Source: Amycolatopsis eburnea
GTDB lineage: Bacteria > Actinomycetota > Actinomycetes > Mycobacteriales > Pseudonocardiaceae
Direction of reading: 5' to 3'
NCBI RefSeq assembly: GCF_003937945.1
Contig: NZ_RSEC01000058.1
Span: forward strand, 806,001-870,000
DNA: 64,000 nucleotides
Below, piece after piece: positions 26,709 through 35,710 of this stretch. How positions within the stretch are numbered: position 1 is the first letter of the stretch; every line of letters starts with the position of its first letter. The translations under genes and the position numbers were made by a program. Under the pieces are notes generated by a model. That model saw only the letters and a program-made list of their open reading frames with translations. It had not been told where the DNA came from and made no database searches.

Positions 26709-27499
26709 CCACCCTGCTCAGCGAAGCTCCCCGGAAAGCGGCGAACGGCCTGCGCGAGTTCGGCCGCATGTGCGCGATGGGCCTCGACATCATCCTGGCG
26801 ATGTTCCGCCGCCCGTACCAGCTGCGCGAGTTCGTCCAGCAGTTCTGGTTCATCGCCAGCGTGTCCATCACGCCGGCGATCCTGGTGTCCATCCCGTTCG
26901 GCGCGGTCATCTCGCTGCAGCTCGGCTCGCTCACCAGCCAGATCGGCGCCCAGCAGTTCAACGGCGCGGCCAGCGTCCTGGCCGTCGTGCAGCAGGCCAG
27001 CCCGATCGTGACGACGCTGATCATCGCCGGCGCGGGCGGCAGCGCCATCTGCGCCGACCTCGGCGCGCGCAGCATCCGCGAGGAGATCGCCGCGATGGAG
27101 GTGCTCGGCGTCTCGCCGATCCACCGGCTGATCGTGCCGCGGGTGCAGGCCGCCGTCGGGGTGTCCGTGCTGCTCAACGGGCTCGTCAGCGTGGTCGGCG
27201 TGCTGGGCGGCTACTTCTTCAACGTCATCGTCCAGGGCGGCACGCCCGGCGCGTACCTGGCCAGCTTCAACGCCCTCGCGCAGCTGCCGGACCTCGTCGT
27301 CAGCTCCGTGAAGGCGGTGATCTTCGGTTACCTCGCCGGGGTGGTCGCGTCCTACCGCGGCCTGAACCCGAAGGGCGGCCCCAAGGGCGTCGGCGACGTC
27401 GTCAACCAGTCCGTCGTCATCACCTTCCTGCTGCTGTTCTTCGTCAACACCGTGCTGACCGCGCTGTACCTGCAGCTCGTCCCGGCGAAGGGAACCTGA
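26705..27499 (+). CDS. yrbEA: YrbEA/MlaE-type permease of the Mce transporter
   Basis: 264 residues from the ATG at 26705. Five to six membrane segments with the MlaE-family core: FGAVISLQLGSL, GAGGSAICADLGARSIREEI and the EMxVLGVxPI-like stretch MEVLGVSPIHRLIVPR. It forms the inner-membrane channel with YrbEB, powered by an MceG/MkL ATPase that is not encoded in this window, as is usual for actinobacterial mce loci. Confidence 0.95.
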   Translation: MTTLLSEAPRKAANGLREFGRMCAMGLDIILAMFRRPYQLREFVQQFWFIASVSITPAILVSIPFGAVISLQLGSLTSQIGAQQFNGAASVLAVVQQASPIVTTLIIAGAGGSAICADLGARSIREEIAAMEVLGVSPIHRLIVPRVQAAVGVSVLLNGLVSVVGVLGGYFFNVIVQGGTPGAYLASFNALAQLPDLVVSSVKAVIFGYLAGVVASYRGLNPKGGPKGVGDVVNQSVVITFLLLFFVNTVLTALYLQLVPAKGT

Positions 27500-28315
27500 G
27501 TGGCCATCCTCGGCAAACCCGGCGACCGGCTGTTCGAACTCGGCGACCAGCTGATGTTCTACGTCCGGGCGATCGCCGCCGTCCCGCTCGCGGTGACCCG
27601 CTACTTCCGCGAGGTGGTGCGGCTGCTGGCGGAGGTGACGTTCGGCAGCGGCGCGCTCGCGGTCATCGGCGGCACGATCGGCGTGATGGTCGGGCTGTGC
27701 GTGTTCACCGGCGTCACCGTGGGCCTGCAGGGGTTCAGCGCGCTGAACCAGATCAACATCTCGGCCATGACCGGATTCCTGACCGCGTACTTCAACACCC
27801 GCGAGATCGCGCCGCTGGTCGCCGGGCTCGCGCTGTCGTCCACAGTGGGCAGCGGGTTCACCGCGCAGCTCGGCGCGATGCGGATCTCCGAGGAGATCGA
27901 CGCCCTCGAAGTGATGGCCGTGCGGAGCATGCCGTACCTGGTCACCACCCGGATCGTGGCCGGGTTCATCGCGATCATCCCGCTGTACGTCGTCGGGCTG
28001 CTGATCTCCTACCTCGGCTCCCGGCTGACGACCGTCGTCTTCTTCGGACAGTCCGGCGGCACCTACGACCACTACTTCACGCTGTTCCTGCCGCCCGGCG
28101 ACGTGCTGTGGTCGTTCGGCAAGGTGCTCGTCTTCAGCGTCGGCGTGATCCTGACGCACTGCTTCTACGGCTACCGCGCCAGCGGCGGGCCGGCGGGCGT
28201 CGGCGTCGCGGTCGGCCGGGCCGTGCGGACGTCGATCGTGCTGATCAGCGTGCTCGACCTGTTCCTGTCGCTGGCCATCTGGGGCGCGACGACCACGGTG
28301 AAGGTGTCCGGATGA
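27500..28315 (+). CDS. yrbEB: YrbEB/MlaE-type permease of the Mce transporter
   Basis: 271 residues; its GTG directly follows the YrbEA stop with no gap. Membrane segments include GGTIGVMVGLCVFTGVTVG and a C-terminal STVLISVL-like helix. The conserved cytoplasmic loop GAMRISEEIDALEVMAVRSM is the ATPase-contact region of MlaE proteins. Forms the second half of the permease. Overlaps mceA by ATGA. Confidence 0.95.
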   Translation: MAILGKPGDRLFELGDQLMFYVRAIAAVPLAVTRYFREVVRLLAEVTFGSGALAVIGGTIGVMVGLCVFTGVTVGLQGFSALNQINISAMTGFLTAYFNTREIAPLVAGLALSSTVGSGFTAQLGAMRISEEIDALEVMAVRSMPYLVTTRIVAGFIAIIPLYVVGLLISYLGSRLTTVVFFGQSGGTYDHYFTLFLPPGDVLWSFGKVLVFSVGVILTHCFYGYRASGGPAGVGVAVGRAVRTSIVLISVLDLFLSLAIWGATTTVKVSG

Positions 28316-29508
28316 GCCGCTTCGCCACGCAGCTCGCCGGGGTCGCCTTCCTCGGCGTGCTCGTGCTGCTCGGCTACCTCGCGGTCGCCATCTACGACAA
28401 GGACTTCGACGACTCGGAGCTGGTGACGTTGCGGGCGGACCGCGTCGGCAACCAGCTCGCGCCGACCGCCGAGGTGAAGGTCAAGGGCGTGCCGTTCGGC
28501 GAGGTCCGCGCGGTCCGCAGCACGCGCACCGGCGCCGAGATCGACCTGGCGCTCGACCCGGCCAAGATCGGCCAGCTGCCGGGCAACGTCTCCGCGCGGT
28601 TGCTGCCGAAGACCGTCTTCGGCGAGCGGTACGTCAACCTCGTGCTGCCGGACCATCCACAAGGGACGCTGCAGGCGGGGGACGTCATCGCGCAGGACCG
28701 CTCGTCGAGCGCGATCGAACTCGAACGCGTCCTCGGCGACCTGCTGCCGCTGTTGCGCGCGGTGCAGCCGCAGAAGCTGAACAGCTCCCTCGGCGCGATC
28801 TCCCAAGCCCTCGACAACCGGGGGCAGCCGATCGGCGACAGCATCGTCAAGCTGCAGGACCTGCTGGCCCAGGTGAACCCGCTGATGCCGCAGTTCAAGG
28901 CGGACATCACCGGGCTGGCGAACGCGGCCGACGTCTACACCACCGCCGCGCCGGACATCCTGCAGGCGCTGACCGACCTGTCGACGACCGCGAAGACCAT
29001 TGTGGACACCCGCGCGGACCTCGACAACCTCTACACGAGCGTCACCAGCGCGACCGGTCACCTGAACGACTTCCTCCGGAAGAACAAGGACAACATCATC
29101 GGCGTCTCCGTTGAAAGCCGCCCGTCGCTGGAGCTGCTTTCGCAGTACTCACCCGAGTTCCCGTGCCTGTTCGACGCGGTGAACCGGCTCAAGCCGCTGA
29201 TGGAGAAAGCGCTGGGCAAGGGCACGAACGAGCCGGGCCTGCACGTGACGCTCACCGTCCAGGACCCGCGGGACAAGTACGTCCCCGGCCGCGACACCCC
29301 GCGGTTCGACGCCACCGGCGGCCCGAAGTGCTACGGCGGGGGAGCCGCGGCTCCGGGAGTCACCGACGGCGACCTCGGCCCGGCCAACTCGCCGGGCGAG
29401 CGGCAGCTGGTCGCGGAGCTGCTGAAGCCTGCGCTGGGGGACGTCCCGGACTGGAGCAGTGTCCTGATCGGACCCGCCCTGCGCGGCACGGAGGTGACCG
29501 TCCGATGA
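28312..29508 (+). CDS. mceA: MceA substrate-binding/tunnel protein
   Basis: 398 residues. An uncleaved N-terminal hydrophobic anchor (about 7-27) precedes the MCE domain (about 38-115), which contains EVKVKGVPFGEVRAV and LLPKTVFGERYVNL. The helical region that builds the periplasmic tunnel follows (120-290), then a loop region with cysteines (SPEFPCLF, GPKCYGG). Length and layout match first-position Mce proteins, whose C-terminal tails are longer than the others. Confidence 0.93.
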   Translation: MSRFATQLAGVAFLGVLVLLGYLAVAIYDKDFDDSELVTLRADRVGNQLAPTAEVKVKGVPFGEVRAVRSTRTGAEIDLALDPAKIGQLPGNVSARLLPKTVFGERYVNLVLPDHPQGTLQAGDVIAQDRSSSAIELERVLGDLLPLLRAVQPQKLNSSLGAISQALDNRGQPIGDSIVKLQDLLAQVNPLMPQFKADITGLANAADVYTTAAPDILQALTDLSTTAKTIVDTRADLDNLYTSVTSATGHLNDFLRKNKDNIIGVSVESRPSLELLSQYSPEFPCLFDAVNRLKPLMEKALGKGTNEPGLHVTLTVQDPRDKYVPGRDTPRFDATGGPKCYGGGAAAPGVTDGDLGPANSPGERQLVAELLKPALGDVPDWSSVLIGPALRGTEVTVR

Positions 29509-30521
29509 GGAGCGTCGCGGGACCCGCCGTCAAGGGCCTGATCTTCTTCCTGGTGACCGCGGTCGCCACCGCGATCCTCGCGATCACCATCGCCAACTCC
29601 AGCGTCGGTGCCACCATCGGCTACACGGCCCGCTTCACCGACGCCACCTCGGTCAACCCCGGTGACGAGGTCCGCATGGCCGGGGTCCGGATCGGCCAGG
29701 TCGACTCGGTGCGGGTCGTCGAGCACCGCCTGGCCGACGTCGACTTCTCGGTCGACCGCACGCACCGGCTCACGGCGTCGGCCGCGGTGACGATCCGCTA
29801 CCGCAACCTGGTCGGGCAGCGCTACCTCTCGGTCGACCCCGGCGCCACCGACACCTCGCCGACGCTGGCCGAAGGCGCGCAGATCCCGTTGGACCGGACC
29901 ACCCCGGCGCTCGACCTCACCGCGTTGTTCAACGGTTTCAAGCCGCTCTTCCAGGCGCTGTCGCCCAACGACGTCAACCAGCTGTCGTTCGAGATCATCC
30001 AGGTGCTGCAGGGCGAGGGCAGCACGATCGAAAGCCTGCTGCGGCACACGGCGTCGCTGACGTCCACTTTGGCCGGCAAGGACGCCGTCATCGGGCAGGT
30101 GATCGGCAACCTCAACACCGTGCTCGACACCGTGAACGCCCAGGGCGACCAGTTCGACGCGCTCGTCGACACCACCGCCCAGCTGGTCACCGGCCTGGCC
30201 GCGGACGCGAAGCCGATCGGGCAGGCGATCGGCGGCCTCGGCGAGCTGACCACCGCCACCGCCGGGCTGCTGGAGCAAGGACGTCAGCCGCTCAAGGACA
30301 GCATCACCGCGCTCGGCGACCTGTCGAAGAACCTGGCGGACAACACCCCGGTGTTCCAGCAGTTCATCGACAACCTGCCGAAGAAGCTCGACCGGATCGG
30401 CACGCTGTTCTCCTACGGCTCCTGGGCGAACTTCTACCTCTGCGCGGTGGAGACCGACGCGAAACCGGCGCCCGGCGGCCCGCCGCCCGGCATCCCCGTC
30501 ACGGCCGGGAGGTGCCGGTGA
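29505..30521 (+). CDS. mceB: MceB family protein
   Basis: 338 residues; ATG overlaps the mceA stop. N-terminal anchor KGLIFFLVTAVATAILAITI, MCE domain with SVNPGDEVRMAGVRIGQVDS and VGQRYLSVDPG, then a long amphipathic helix region and the MceB-type ending SYGSWANFYLCAVETD. Expected to contribute one subunit to the hetero-hexameric Mce ring/tunnel that shuttles lipids across the envelope. Confidence 0.93.
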   Translation: MRSVAGPAVKGLIFFLVTAVATAILAITIANSSVGATIGYTARFTDATSVNPGDEVRMAGVRIGQVDSVRVVEHRLADVDFSVDRTHRLTASAAVTIRYRNLVGQRYLSVDPGATDTSPTLAEGAQIPLDRTTPALDLTALFNGFKPLFQALSPNDVNQLSFEIIQVLQGEGSTIESLLRHTASLTSTLAGKDAVIGQVIGNLNTVLDTVNAQGDQFDALVDTTAQLVTGLAADAKPIGQAIGGLGELTTATAGLLEQGRQPLKDSITALGDLSKNLADNTPVFQQFIDNLPKKLDRIGTLFSYGSWANFYLCAVETDAKPAPGGPPPGIPVTAGRCR

Positions 30522-31528
30522 AACCCCCTCGCATCAAGCCGTTCCGCAGCCGGAACCCGATCGCCGTCGGCGCGGCGACCGCGCTGGTGATGGCGCTGAT
30601 CGGCGGCGCCACGTTCTTCTCCGACGACCTGCCGCTGGTCGGCGGCGGTACGACCTACAAGGCGGAGTTCCACGAGGCCGCCGGGCTCAAGCCGAACGAC
30701 GAGGTCCGGGTGGCCGGGGTGAAGGTCGGCGAGGTCACCGACGTGCGGCTGGCCGGCGACCACGTCGAAGTGCTGTTCCGCGTCAAGGACACCTGGGTCG
30801 GGAACCGGACGACCGCGGCGATCAAGATCAAGACGTTGCTGGGTCAGAAGAACCTCGTACTCGACCCGGTCGGCAACGGCGAGCTGGACCCGGACCAGCC
30901 GATCCCGCCCGAGCGCACCAGCTCGCCCTACGACGTCACCACGGTCTTCAACGACCTGGCCGGCACGGTCGGGGCGATCGACACCGACCAGCTCGCGCAG
31001 GCGTTCCGCACGCTGTCCGACACGCTCGGCGAGTCGGCACCGCAGGACGTGCGGACCGCGTTCGACGGCATCGCCGCGCTGTCGCAAACGCTGGCCTCGC
31101 GCGACGAAGAGCTGGTCAAACTGTTCCAGAACACCAACGAGGTCTCGAAGACGCTCGGCGAGCGGTCGGACCAGATCCAGGCGCTGATCCGCGACGGCAA
31201 CACGCTGCTCACCGAGCTGAACGCGCGCAAGGACGCGATCGCGCAGCTGTTCAGCGGCATCAAGAACCTGGCGATCCAGCTGCGCGGGCTGGTCGCGGAC
31301 AACCAGAAGACGCTCGGCCCGGCGCTCGACCAGCTCGACCGCGTCGCGACCGTGCTGCAGCAGAACCAGGGGAAGCTCGAGGACAGCCTGCGCCTGGCCG
31401 GGCCGTTCTACCGGCTGCTCGGCAACGCCGTCGGCAACGGCCGGTGGATCGACACCTACATCTGCGGGCTGATCCCCACCGGCACCACGCCGGGAAGCTG
31501 CCTGCCGCCGAAGAACGGGGGACGCTGA
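30518..31528 (+). CDS. mceC: MceC family protein
   Basis: 336 residues from GTG 30518, chosen for the GTGA overlap with the mceB stop and the GGGAGG a few bases upstream; GTG 30512 would add two residues. MCE domain: EAAGLKPNDEVRVAGVKVGE and TLLGQKNLVLDPVG. A long helical stretch (about 130-300) contains regular LxxxNxxL patterns. The end WIDTYICGLIP is typical of third-position Mce proteins. The upstream Mce proteins and this one keep one domain each, with no truncation. Confidence 0.92.
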   Translation: MKPPRIKPFRSRNPIAVGAATALVMALIGGATFFSDDLPLVGGGTTYKAEFHEAAGLKPNDEVRVAGVKVGEVTDVRLAGDHVEVLFRVKDTWVGNRTTAAIKIKTLLGQKNLVLDPVGNGELDPDQPIPPERTSSPYDVTTVFNDLAGTVGAIDTDQLAQAFRTLSDTLGESAPQDVRTAFDGIAALSQTLASRDEELVKLFQNTNEVSKTLGERSDQIQALIRDGNTLLTELNARKDAIAQLFSGIKNLAIQLRGLVADNQKTLGPALDQLDRVATVLQQNQGKLEDSLRLAGPFYRLLGNAVGNGRWIDTYICGLIPTGTTPGSCLPPKNGGR

Positions 31529-32526
31529 TGGCGCACCAGCTGACCGACCTGGGAGCACAGGCGCGACGGCGGGCGAGACTGCGCGCCCTCACCGTCGGCG
31601 TCGTGCTCGCGCTCGTCGTCTCGGCGGCGTGGCCGGTCGTGACCGCGCCCGCCGAGCGGACGCTGACCGCGTACTTCACCGCCGCCGTCGGCATCTACCC
31701 CAACTCCGACGTCCGCGTGCTCGGCGTCGCCATCGGGTCGGTGTCCGAAGTGGAACCGAACGGCACCGACGTCAAGGTGACGATGACGCTGAAGCCGGAT
31801 GCGCGGCTGCCCGCCGACGCCGGTGCCGTGGTGATCACGCCGAGCCTGGTCGCGGACCGGTACGTGCAGATCACGCCCGTCTACCGCGGCGGACCGCAGC
31901 TGCCCGACGGCGCTTCGATCCCGCGCGAGCGCACCGCGACCCCGGTCGAGGTCGACGACCTGCTGCACAGCCTCAACCAGCTGATGTCCGCGCTGGGACC
32001 GCAGGGCGCCAACAAGGACGGCGCCGTCAGCGAGGTGCTGACCAAGTCGGCCGAGTACCTCAGCGGTAACGGGCAGACCATCGGCACGGCGATCAAGAAC
32101 CTCGGCGAGTTCGCCCGCGCCGCCAGCGACTCGAAGGACGACCTGTTCGGTTCGGTCGACAACATCAGCAAGTTCACCGCCATGCTCGCCGCCAACGACG
32201 GGCAGGTGAAGCAGGCGATCTCGCAGATCGCGTCGCTGAGCAAGGTGCTGGCCGACCAGCGCGACCAGTTCTCCGGCGCGCTGACCGAGCTGACCCAGGC
32301 GCTGACCGTCGTGCAGGGGTTCATCAAGGACAACCGCGGCAAGGTGCAGTCCGATGTGGACAAGGTCGCCGACGTCACGAAGATCCTGGTCAACCAGAAG
32401 GATTCACTCGCCGAAGCGCTGCAAGCGGCGCCGAACGCGTTGACGAACCTCCTGGGCGCCTACGACCAGGCGAACGGGACCATCGACGGCCGCGGCAACC
32501 TCCTCGAGTTCCCGGAGGGGAAATGA
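31528..32526 (+). CDS. mceD: MceD family protein
   Basis: 332 residues; the ATG shares one base with the mceC stop (TGATG). A basic start RRRARLRALTV leads into the single anchor helix; the MCE domain holds VGIYPNSDVRVLGVAIGSV and PSLVADRYVQITP. The helical tail (about 140-310) includes LVNQKDSLAEALQAAPNAL. It lacks the proline-rich C-terminal tail seen in some mycobacterial MceD proteins and ends soon after the helices. Confidence 0.92.
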   Translation: MAHQLTDLGAQARRRARLRALTVGVVLALVVSAAWPVVTAPAERTLTAYFTAAVGIYPNSDVRVLGVAIGSVSEVEPNGTDVKVTMTLKPDARLPADAGAVVITPSLVADRYVQITPVYRGGPQLPDGASIPRERTATPVEVDDLLHSLNQLMSALGPQGANKDGAVSEVLTKSAEYLSGNGQTIGTAIKNLGEFARAASDSKDDLFGSVDNISKFTAMLAANDGQVKQAISQIASLSKVLADQRDQFSGALTELTQALTVVQGFIKDNRGKVQSDVDKVADVTKILVNQKDSLAEALQAAPNALTNLLGAYDQANGTIDGRGNLLEFPEGK

Positions 32527-33494
32527 AGTCCCTGGTCAAGCTCGCCGCGGTGGTGACGCTCGCGCTCGTCACCACCGGCTGCGGGCGCGGGGTCAGCGTC
32601 TACGACATCCCGCTGCCCGGCGGTGCCGCGCTCGGCGACCACCCGATCCACGTCACCGCGAGCTTCACCAACGTGCTCGACCTGGTGCCGCAGTCCGGCG
32701 TCAAGGTCAACGACGTCCCGGTCGGGCAGGTCGTCAAGGTGGAGCTGGCGCCGGACGGGCACAGCGCGATCGTGGACATGCTGCTCAACAGCGACGTCGA
32801 CCTGCCGGGCAACGCCGTCGCCCGGCTGCGGCAGGCCAGCATCCTCGGCGAGAAGTTCGTCGAGCTGGCCGCGCCGCCCGACGCGACGCCGTCGGGCCGG
32901 CTGCTGGACGGGGCGACCATCCCGCTGGACCAGTCCACGCTGACGCCGGAGATCGAGGAGGTCTTCGGGGCGTTGTCCCTGCTGCTCAACGGTGGTGGGG
33001 TGGCGCAGGTCCAGAACATCAGCCACCAGCTCAACGAAGCCCTCGGCGGGCGCGAGACCGCCGCCCGCAGCCTGTTGTCCAGTTTGGACGCGTTCGTGCG
33101 CGGGCTCGACGAGCACCGCACCGAAATCACGCGGGCGATCGAGAGCGTCAACAAGCTCGCGCAGACGCTGAACGCGCACACCGGCCAGATCACCACGACG
33201 CTCAACGGCCTCACGCCCGGCATCGGCGTGCTCAACCAGCAGCGGGAGGCGCTGGTCGGGATGCTCAAGTCCCTCGACGGCCTGACTTCGGTCGCCGTCG
33301 ACACGGTGAACAGGAGCAAGGACGACCTGGTCGCCGACCTCAAGGCGCTCGAACCGCTGCTTCGGCGGCTGGCGGATTCCGGTGACAAGCTGCCGAAGGC
33401 GATGGAGATGATCTTCACCTTCCCCTTCCCGGACGCGGCGCTCGACGCCATCCGCGGCGACTACCTCAACGGCTTCCTCAAGGTGGGTCACTGA
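32523..33494 (+). CDS. mceE: MceE family lipoprotein (LprN-like)
   Basis: 323 residues. The N-terminus is a lipoprotein signal with lipobox VTTG-Cys20, the hallmark of the fifth Mce protein. MCE domain: DLVPQSGVKVNDVPVGQVVK and RQASILGEKFVELAAPP. The helical tunnel segment runs from about 130 to 300. Lipid anchoring in the outer face of the cytoplasmic membrane (or cell envelope) distinguishes it from the other five subunits. Confidence 0.94.
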   Translation: MKSLVKLAAVVTLALVTTGCGRGVSVYDIPLPGGAALGDHPIHVTASFTNVLDLVPQSGVKVNDVPVGQVVKVELAPDGHSAIVDMLLNSDVDLPGNAVARLRQASILGEKFVELAAPPDATPSGRLLDGATIPLDQSTLTPEIEEVFGALSLLLNGGGVAQVQNISHQLNEALGGRETAARSLLSSLDAFVRGLDEHRTEITRAIESVNKLAQTLNAHTGQITTTLNGLTPGIGVLNQQREALVGMLKSLDGLTSVAVDTVNRSKDDLVADLKALEPLLRRLADSGDKLPKAMEMIFTFPFPDAALDAIRGDYLNGFLKVGH

Positions 33495-34600
33495 TGCTGA
33501 CCCGGTTCGTGCGCGTCCAGGTGACCCTCTTCGTGGTCATCGCCGTCCTCGGCGTGGCCTACGTCGGGGCCACCTACGCCGGTCTGGACAAGGTGTTCTT
33601 CGACCGCGGCTACACCGTGCAGGCGCAGTTCCCGACCGGCGGCGGCATCTTCACCAACGCGGAGGTCACCTACCGCGGGGTGCCGATCGGCCGGGTCGGC
33701 GAGCTGCGCCTGACCCCGGCCGGGATGGAAGCCGACCTCGAAATCGACGCCGGCACCGCGCCGGTCCCGGCCGACACCGAGGCGATCGTCGCCGACCGCT
33801 CGGCCGTCGGCGAGCAGTACGTCGACCTCCGACCGCGCAGCGACGGCGGGCCGAAGCTGCACGACGGCTCGGTGATCACGCAGGCGGACACGAAGATCCC
33901 GCTGCCGGTCGACGTCGTCTTGTCGACAGTGGACACCTTCGCCAACTCGGTGCCGAAGCCCGCGCTGCGCACGGTCGTCGACGAGCTGTACAAGGCGACG
34001 ACTGACGCCGGCCCGGCGCTGGACCAGCTGGTCGGCCGCGGCATCGAGTTCGTGCAGGCGGCGAGCGCGCACGTGGCGCCGCTGACCCGGTTCGTCACCG
34101 ACGCCCACGTCGTGCTCGACACCCAGGTGCAGCAGGCCGGCGCGATCCGCGAGTTCGGCGCGAACGCCAAGCTGCTCGCGTCGACGCTGAAGGAGTCCGA
34201 CGGCGACCTGCGCACGCTGATCCCGGCGGTGCCGGCCGCGGCGAACGAGGTGAGCGAGCTGATCCGCGGCTCGGGGCCGCAGCTGGGGGTGCTGCTGGCG
34301 AACCTGCTGACCACCGCGGACGTCCTGGAGAACCGGCGGGACGGGCTGCGGCAGCTGCTGATCACCGCACCGCGGGCGGTCGCGGCGGGAAGCGCGGTGG
34401 TGCGCCCGGACGGTGCCCACTTCGGGCTGTCGCTGACCTTCTTCGACCCGCCGCCGTGCACGACCGGGTACTCGACGCCGTACCGCGACGGCCTGGACAC
34501 CTCGACCCGCCCGCTCAACACGGCCGCGCGCTGCGCGCTGCCGAAGGGCGACCCGACGAACGTGCGGGGCTCGCAGAACGCACCGGGAGGACGGCCGTGA
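33494..34600 (+). CDS. mceF: MceF family protein
   Basis: 368 residues; starts one base before the end of mceE (TGATG). N-terminal anchor VTLFVVIAVLGVAYVGATYA; MCE domain with GGGIFTNAEVTYRGVPIGRV and RSAVGEQYVDLRP; helical region; then an extended C-terminus with two cysteines (PPPCTTGY, AARCALPKG) that may form a disulfide outside the cell. Completes the set of six Mce subunits. Confidence 0.93.
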   Translation: MLTRFVRVQVTLFVVIAVLGVAYVGATYAGLDKVFFDRGYTVQAQFPTGGGIFTNAEVTYRGVPIGRVGELRLTPAGMEADLEIDAGTAPVPADTEAIVADRSAVGEQYVDLRPRSDGGPKLHDGSVITQADTKIPLPVDVVLSTVDTFANSVPKPALRTVVDELYKATTDAGPALDQLVGRGIEFVQAASAHVAPLTRFVTDAHVVLDTQVQQAGAIREFGANAKLLASTLKESDGDLRTLIPAVPAAANEVSELIRGSGPQLGVLLANLLTTADVLENRRDGLRQLLITAPRAVAAGSAVVRPDGAHFGLSLTFFDPPPCTTGYSTPYRDGLDTSTRPLNTAARCALPKGDPTNVRGSQNAPGGRP

Positions 34601-35103
34601 AGATCCTGACGTGGCTGGCCCCGGCGGCCGCGGTCCTGGCGACCGCGGCGGCCGGGTGGTCCGGGTTCACCTGGTGGCAGGCGGCGCACGACGACGGCGT
34701 CGCGCGCGCGGTCGTCCGGGAGGACGCGTTGCAGGCCGGGCGAACCGCCGTCGCCGGACTGACCACTTTGGACTACCGGCAGGCGGCGCCGGGGTACCAG
34801 CACTGGCTCGATCTGTCGGGCGGCGCGCTGCACGACGAGCTGGCGGCCGACCGGCAGGGGAGCCTCGACCGGATCGCGCAGGCGAAGACCGTCACCACCG
34901 GCAAGGTCACCGACGCCGCGGTGACCGAAGTGGACACCGGCGCGGGGACGGCGAAGCTGATCGCGTCGGTCGAGCTGGTCGTCGCACCCGACGGCGGCGA
35001 CGCCGTGACCAAGCGCAACCGGTTCCAGGCCGACCTGACCCGCGGCCCGGACGGCTGGCGCGTCACCGGGCTCGGCCAGGTCCCGACCGGGGAGGCACCG
35101 TGA
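34597..35103 (+). CDS. Mce-associated membrane protein (Mas) 1
   Basis: 168 residues, GTG overlapping the mceF stop. One N-terminal membrane helix (LTWLAPAAAVLATAAAGWSGF) and a small extracytoplasmic NTF2-like domain ending GPDGWRVTGLGQVP. This Mas protein type follows mceF in mycobacterial and related loci and is thought to stabilise the transporter; here the order is the same, so the assignment rests on both position and the conserved DGWRVTGL ending. Confidence 0.88.
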   Translation: MKILTWLAPAAAVLATAAAGWSGFTWWQAAHDDGVARAVVREDALQAGRTAVAGLTTLDYRQAAPGYQHWLDLSGGALHDELAADRQGSLDRIAQAKTVTTGKVTDAAVTEVDTGAGTAKLIASVELVVAPDGGDAVTKRNRFQADLTRGPDGWRVTGLGQVPTGEAP

Positions 35104-35693
35104 CCGTTCCGACGAAGAAGCGAGCCGTCAAGGTGGCCGGTCGCCACCACGACCCGGAACCCGGACCGGACGCCGAACCGGACCCGCCCGCCGCCCCGCG
35201 CCGGCGTTCGTGGCTCGTGTTCGCGGTGGTCGCCGTGGTCATGGCGGGCGTCGCCGGGTGGTGCGCGATCGAAGCGCGGCAGACGAACGCCGTTGTGGCG
35301 CACAACAGCGCGCTCGCCGACGCCTCGGGCACCGCGGACGCGGCGAAGCAGATCAGCGCCGCGCTCGGCACGGTCTTCTCCTACCGCTTCGACAACCCGG
35401 CCAAGAGCGAGCAGGCGGCGAAGGCCGTTCTCACCGGTCCCGCGCTGGCCCAGTACGACCAGCTCTTCGGCCAGGTGCGCAAGCTCGCCGCGGACCAGAA
35501 GCTGGTGGTCACCTCGACCGCCGTCGCGTCCGGCGTGAAGCTCCTGGACGGCGACCGCGCGGCGCTGCTGGTGTTCCTCGACCAGACCGGGACGCGGGGC
35601 GACGGGCAGCGCAGCACCGGTGCCGCGCAGCTGAGCGTCACGGCCGAGCGCGTCGGCGGGAAGTGGCGCGTCACCGGGATGTCCGCCGCCTGA
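35100..35693 (+). CDS. Mce-associated membrane protein (Mas) 2
   Basis: 197 residues, GTG overlapping the previous stop. A proline/charged cytoplasmic N-terminus of about 40 residues, one membrane helix (WLVFAVVAVVMAGVAGWCAI), then an NTF2-like domain with SYRFDNPAKSEQAAKAVLTG and the closing GGKWRVTGMS. Paralogous to the preceding gene. Twelve-odd bases separate it from the FAAL-like gene, so transcription likely continues. Confidence 0.88.
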   Translation: MTVPTKKRAVKVAGRHHDPEPGPDAEPDPPAAPRRRSWLVFAVVAVVMAGVAGWCAIEARQTNAVVAHNSALADASGTADAAKQISAALGTVFSYRFDNPAKSEQAAKAVLTGPALAQYDQLFGQVRKLAADQKLVVTSTAVASGVKLLDGDRAALLVFLDQTGTRGDGQRSTGAAQLSVTAERVGGKWRVTGMSAA

Positions 35694-35710
35694 GAATGCA
35701 CGAGGGACCG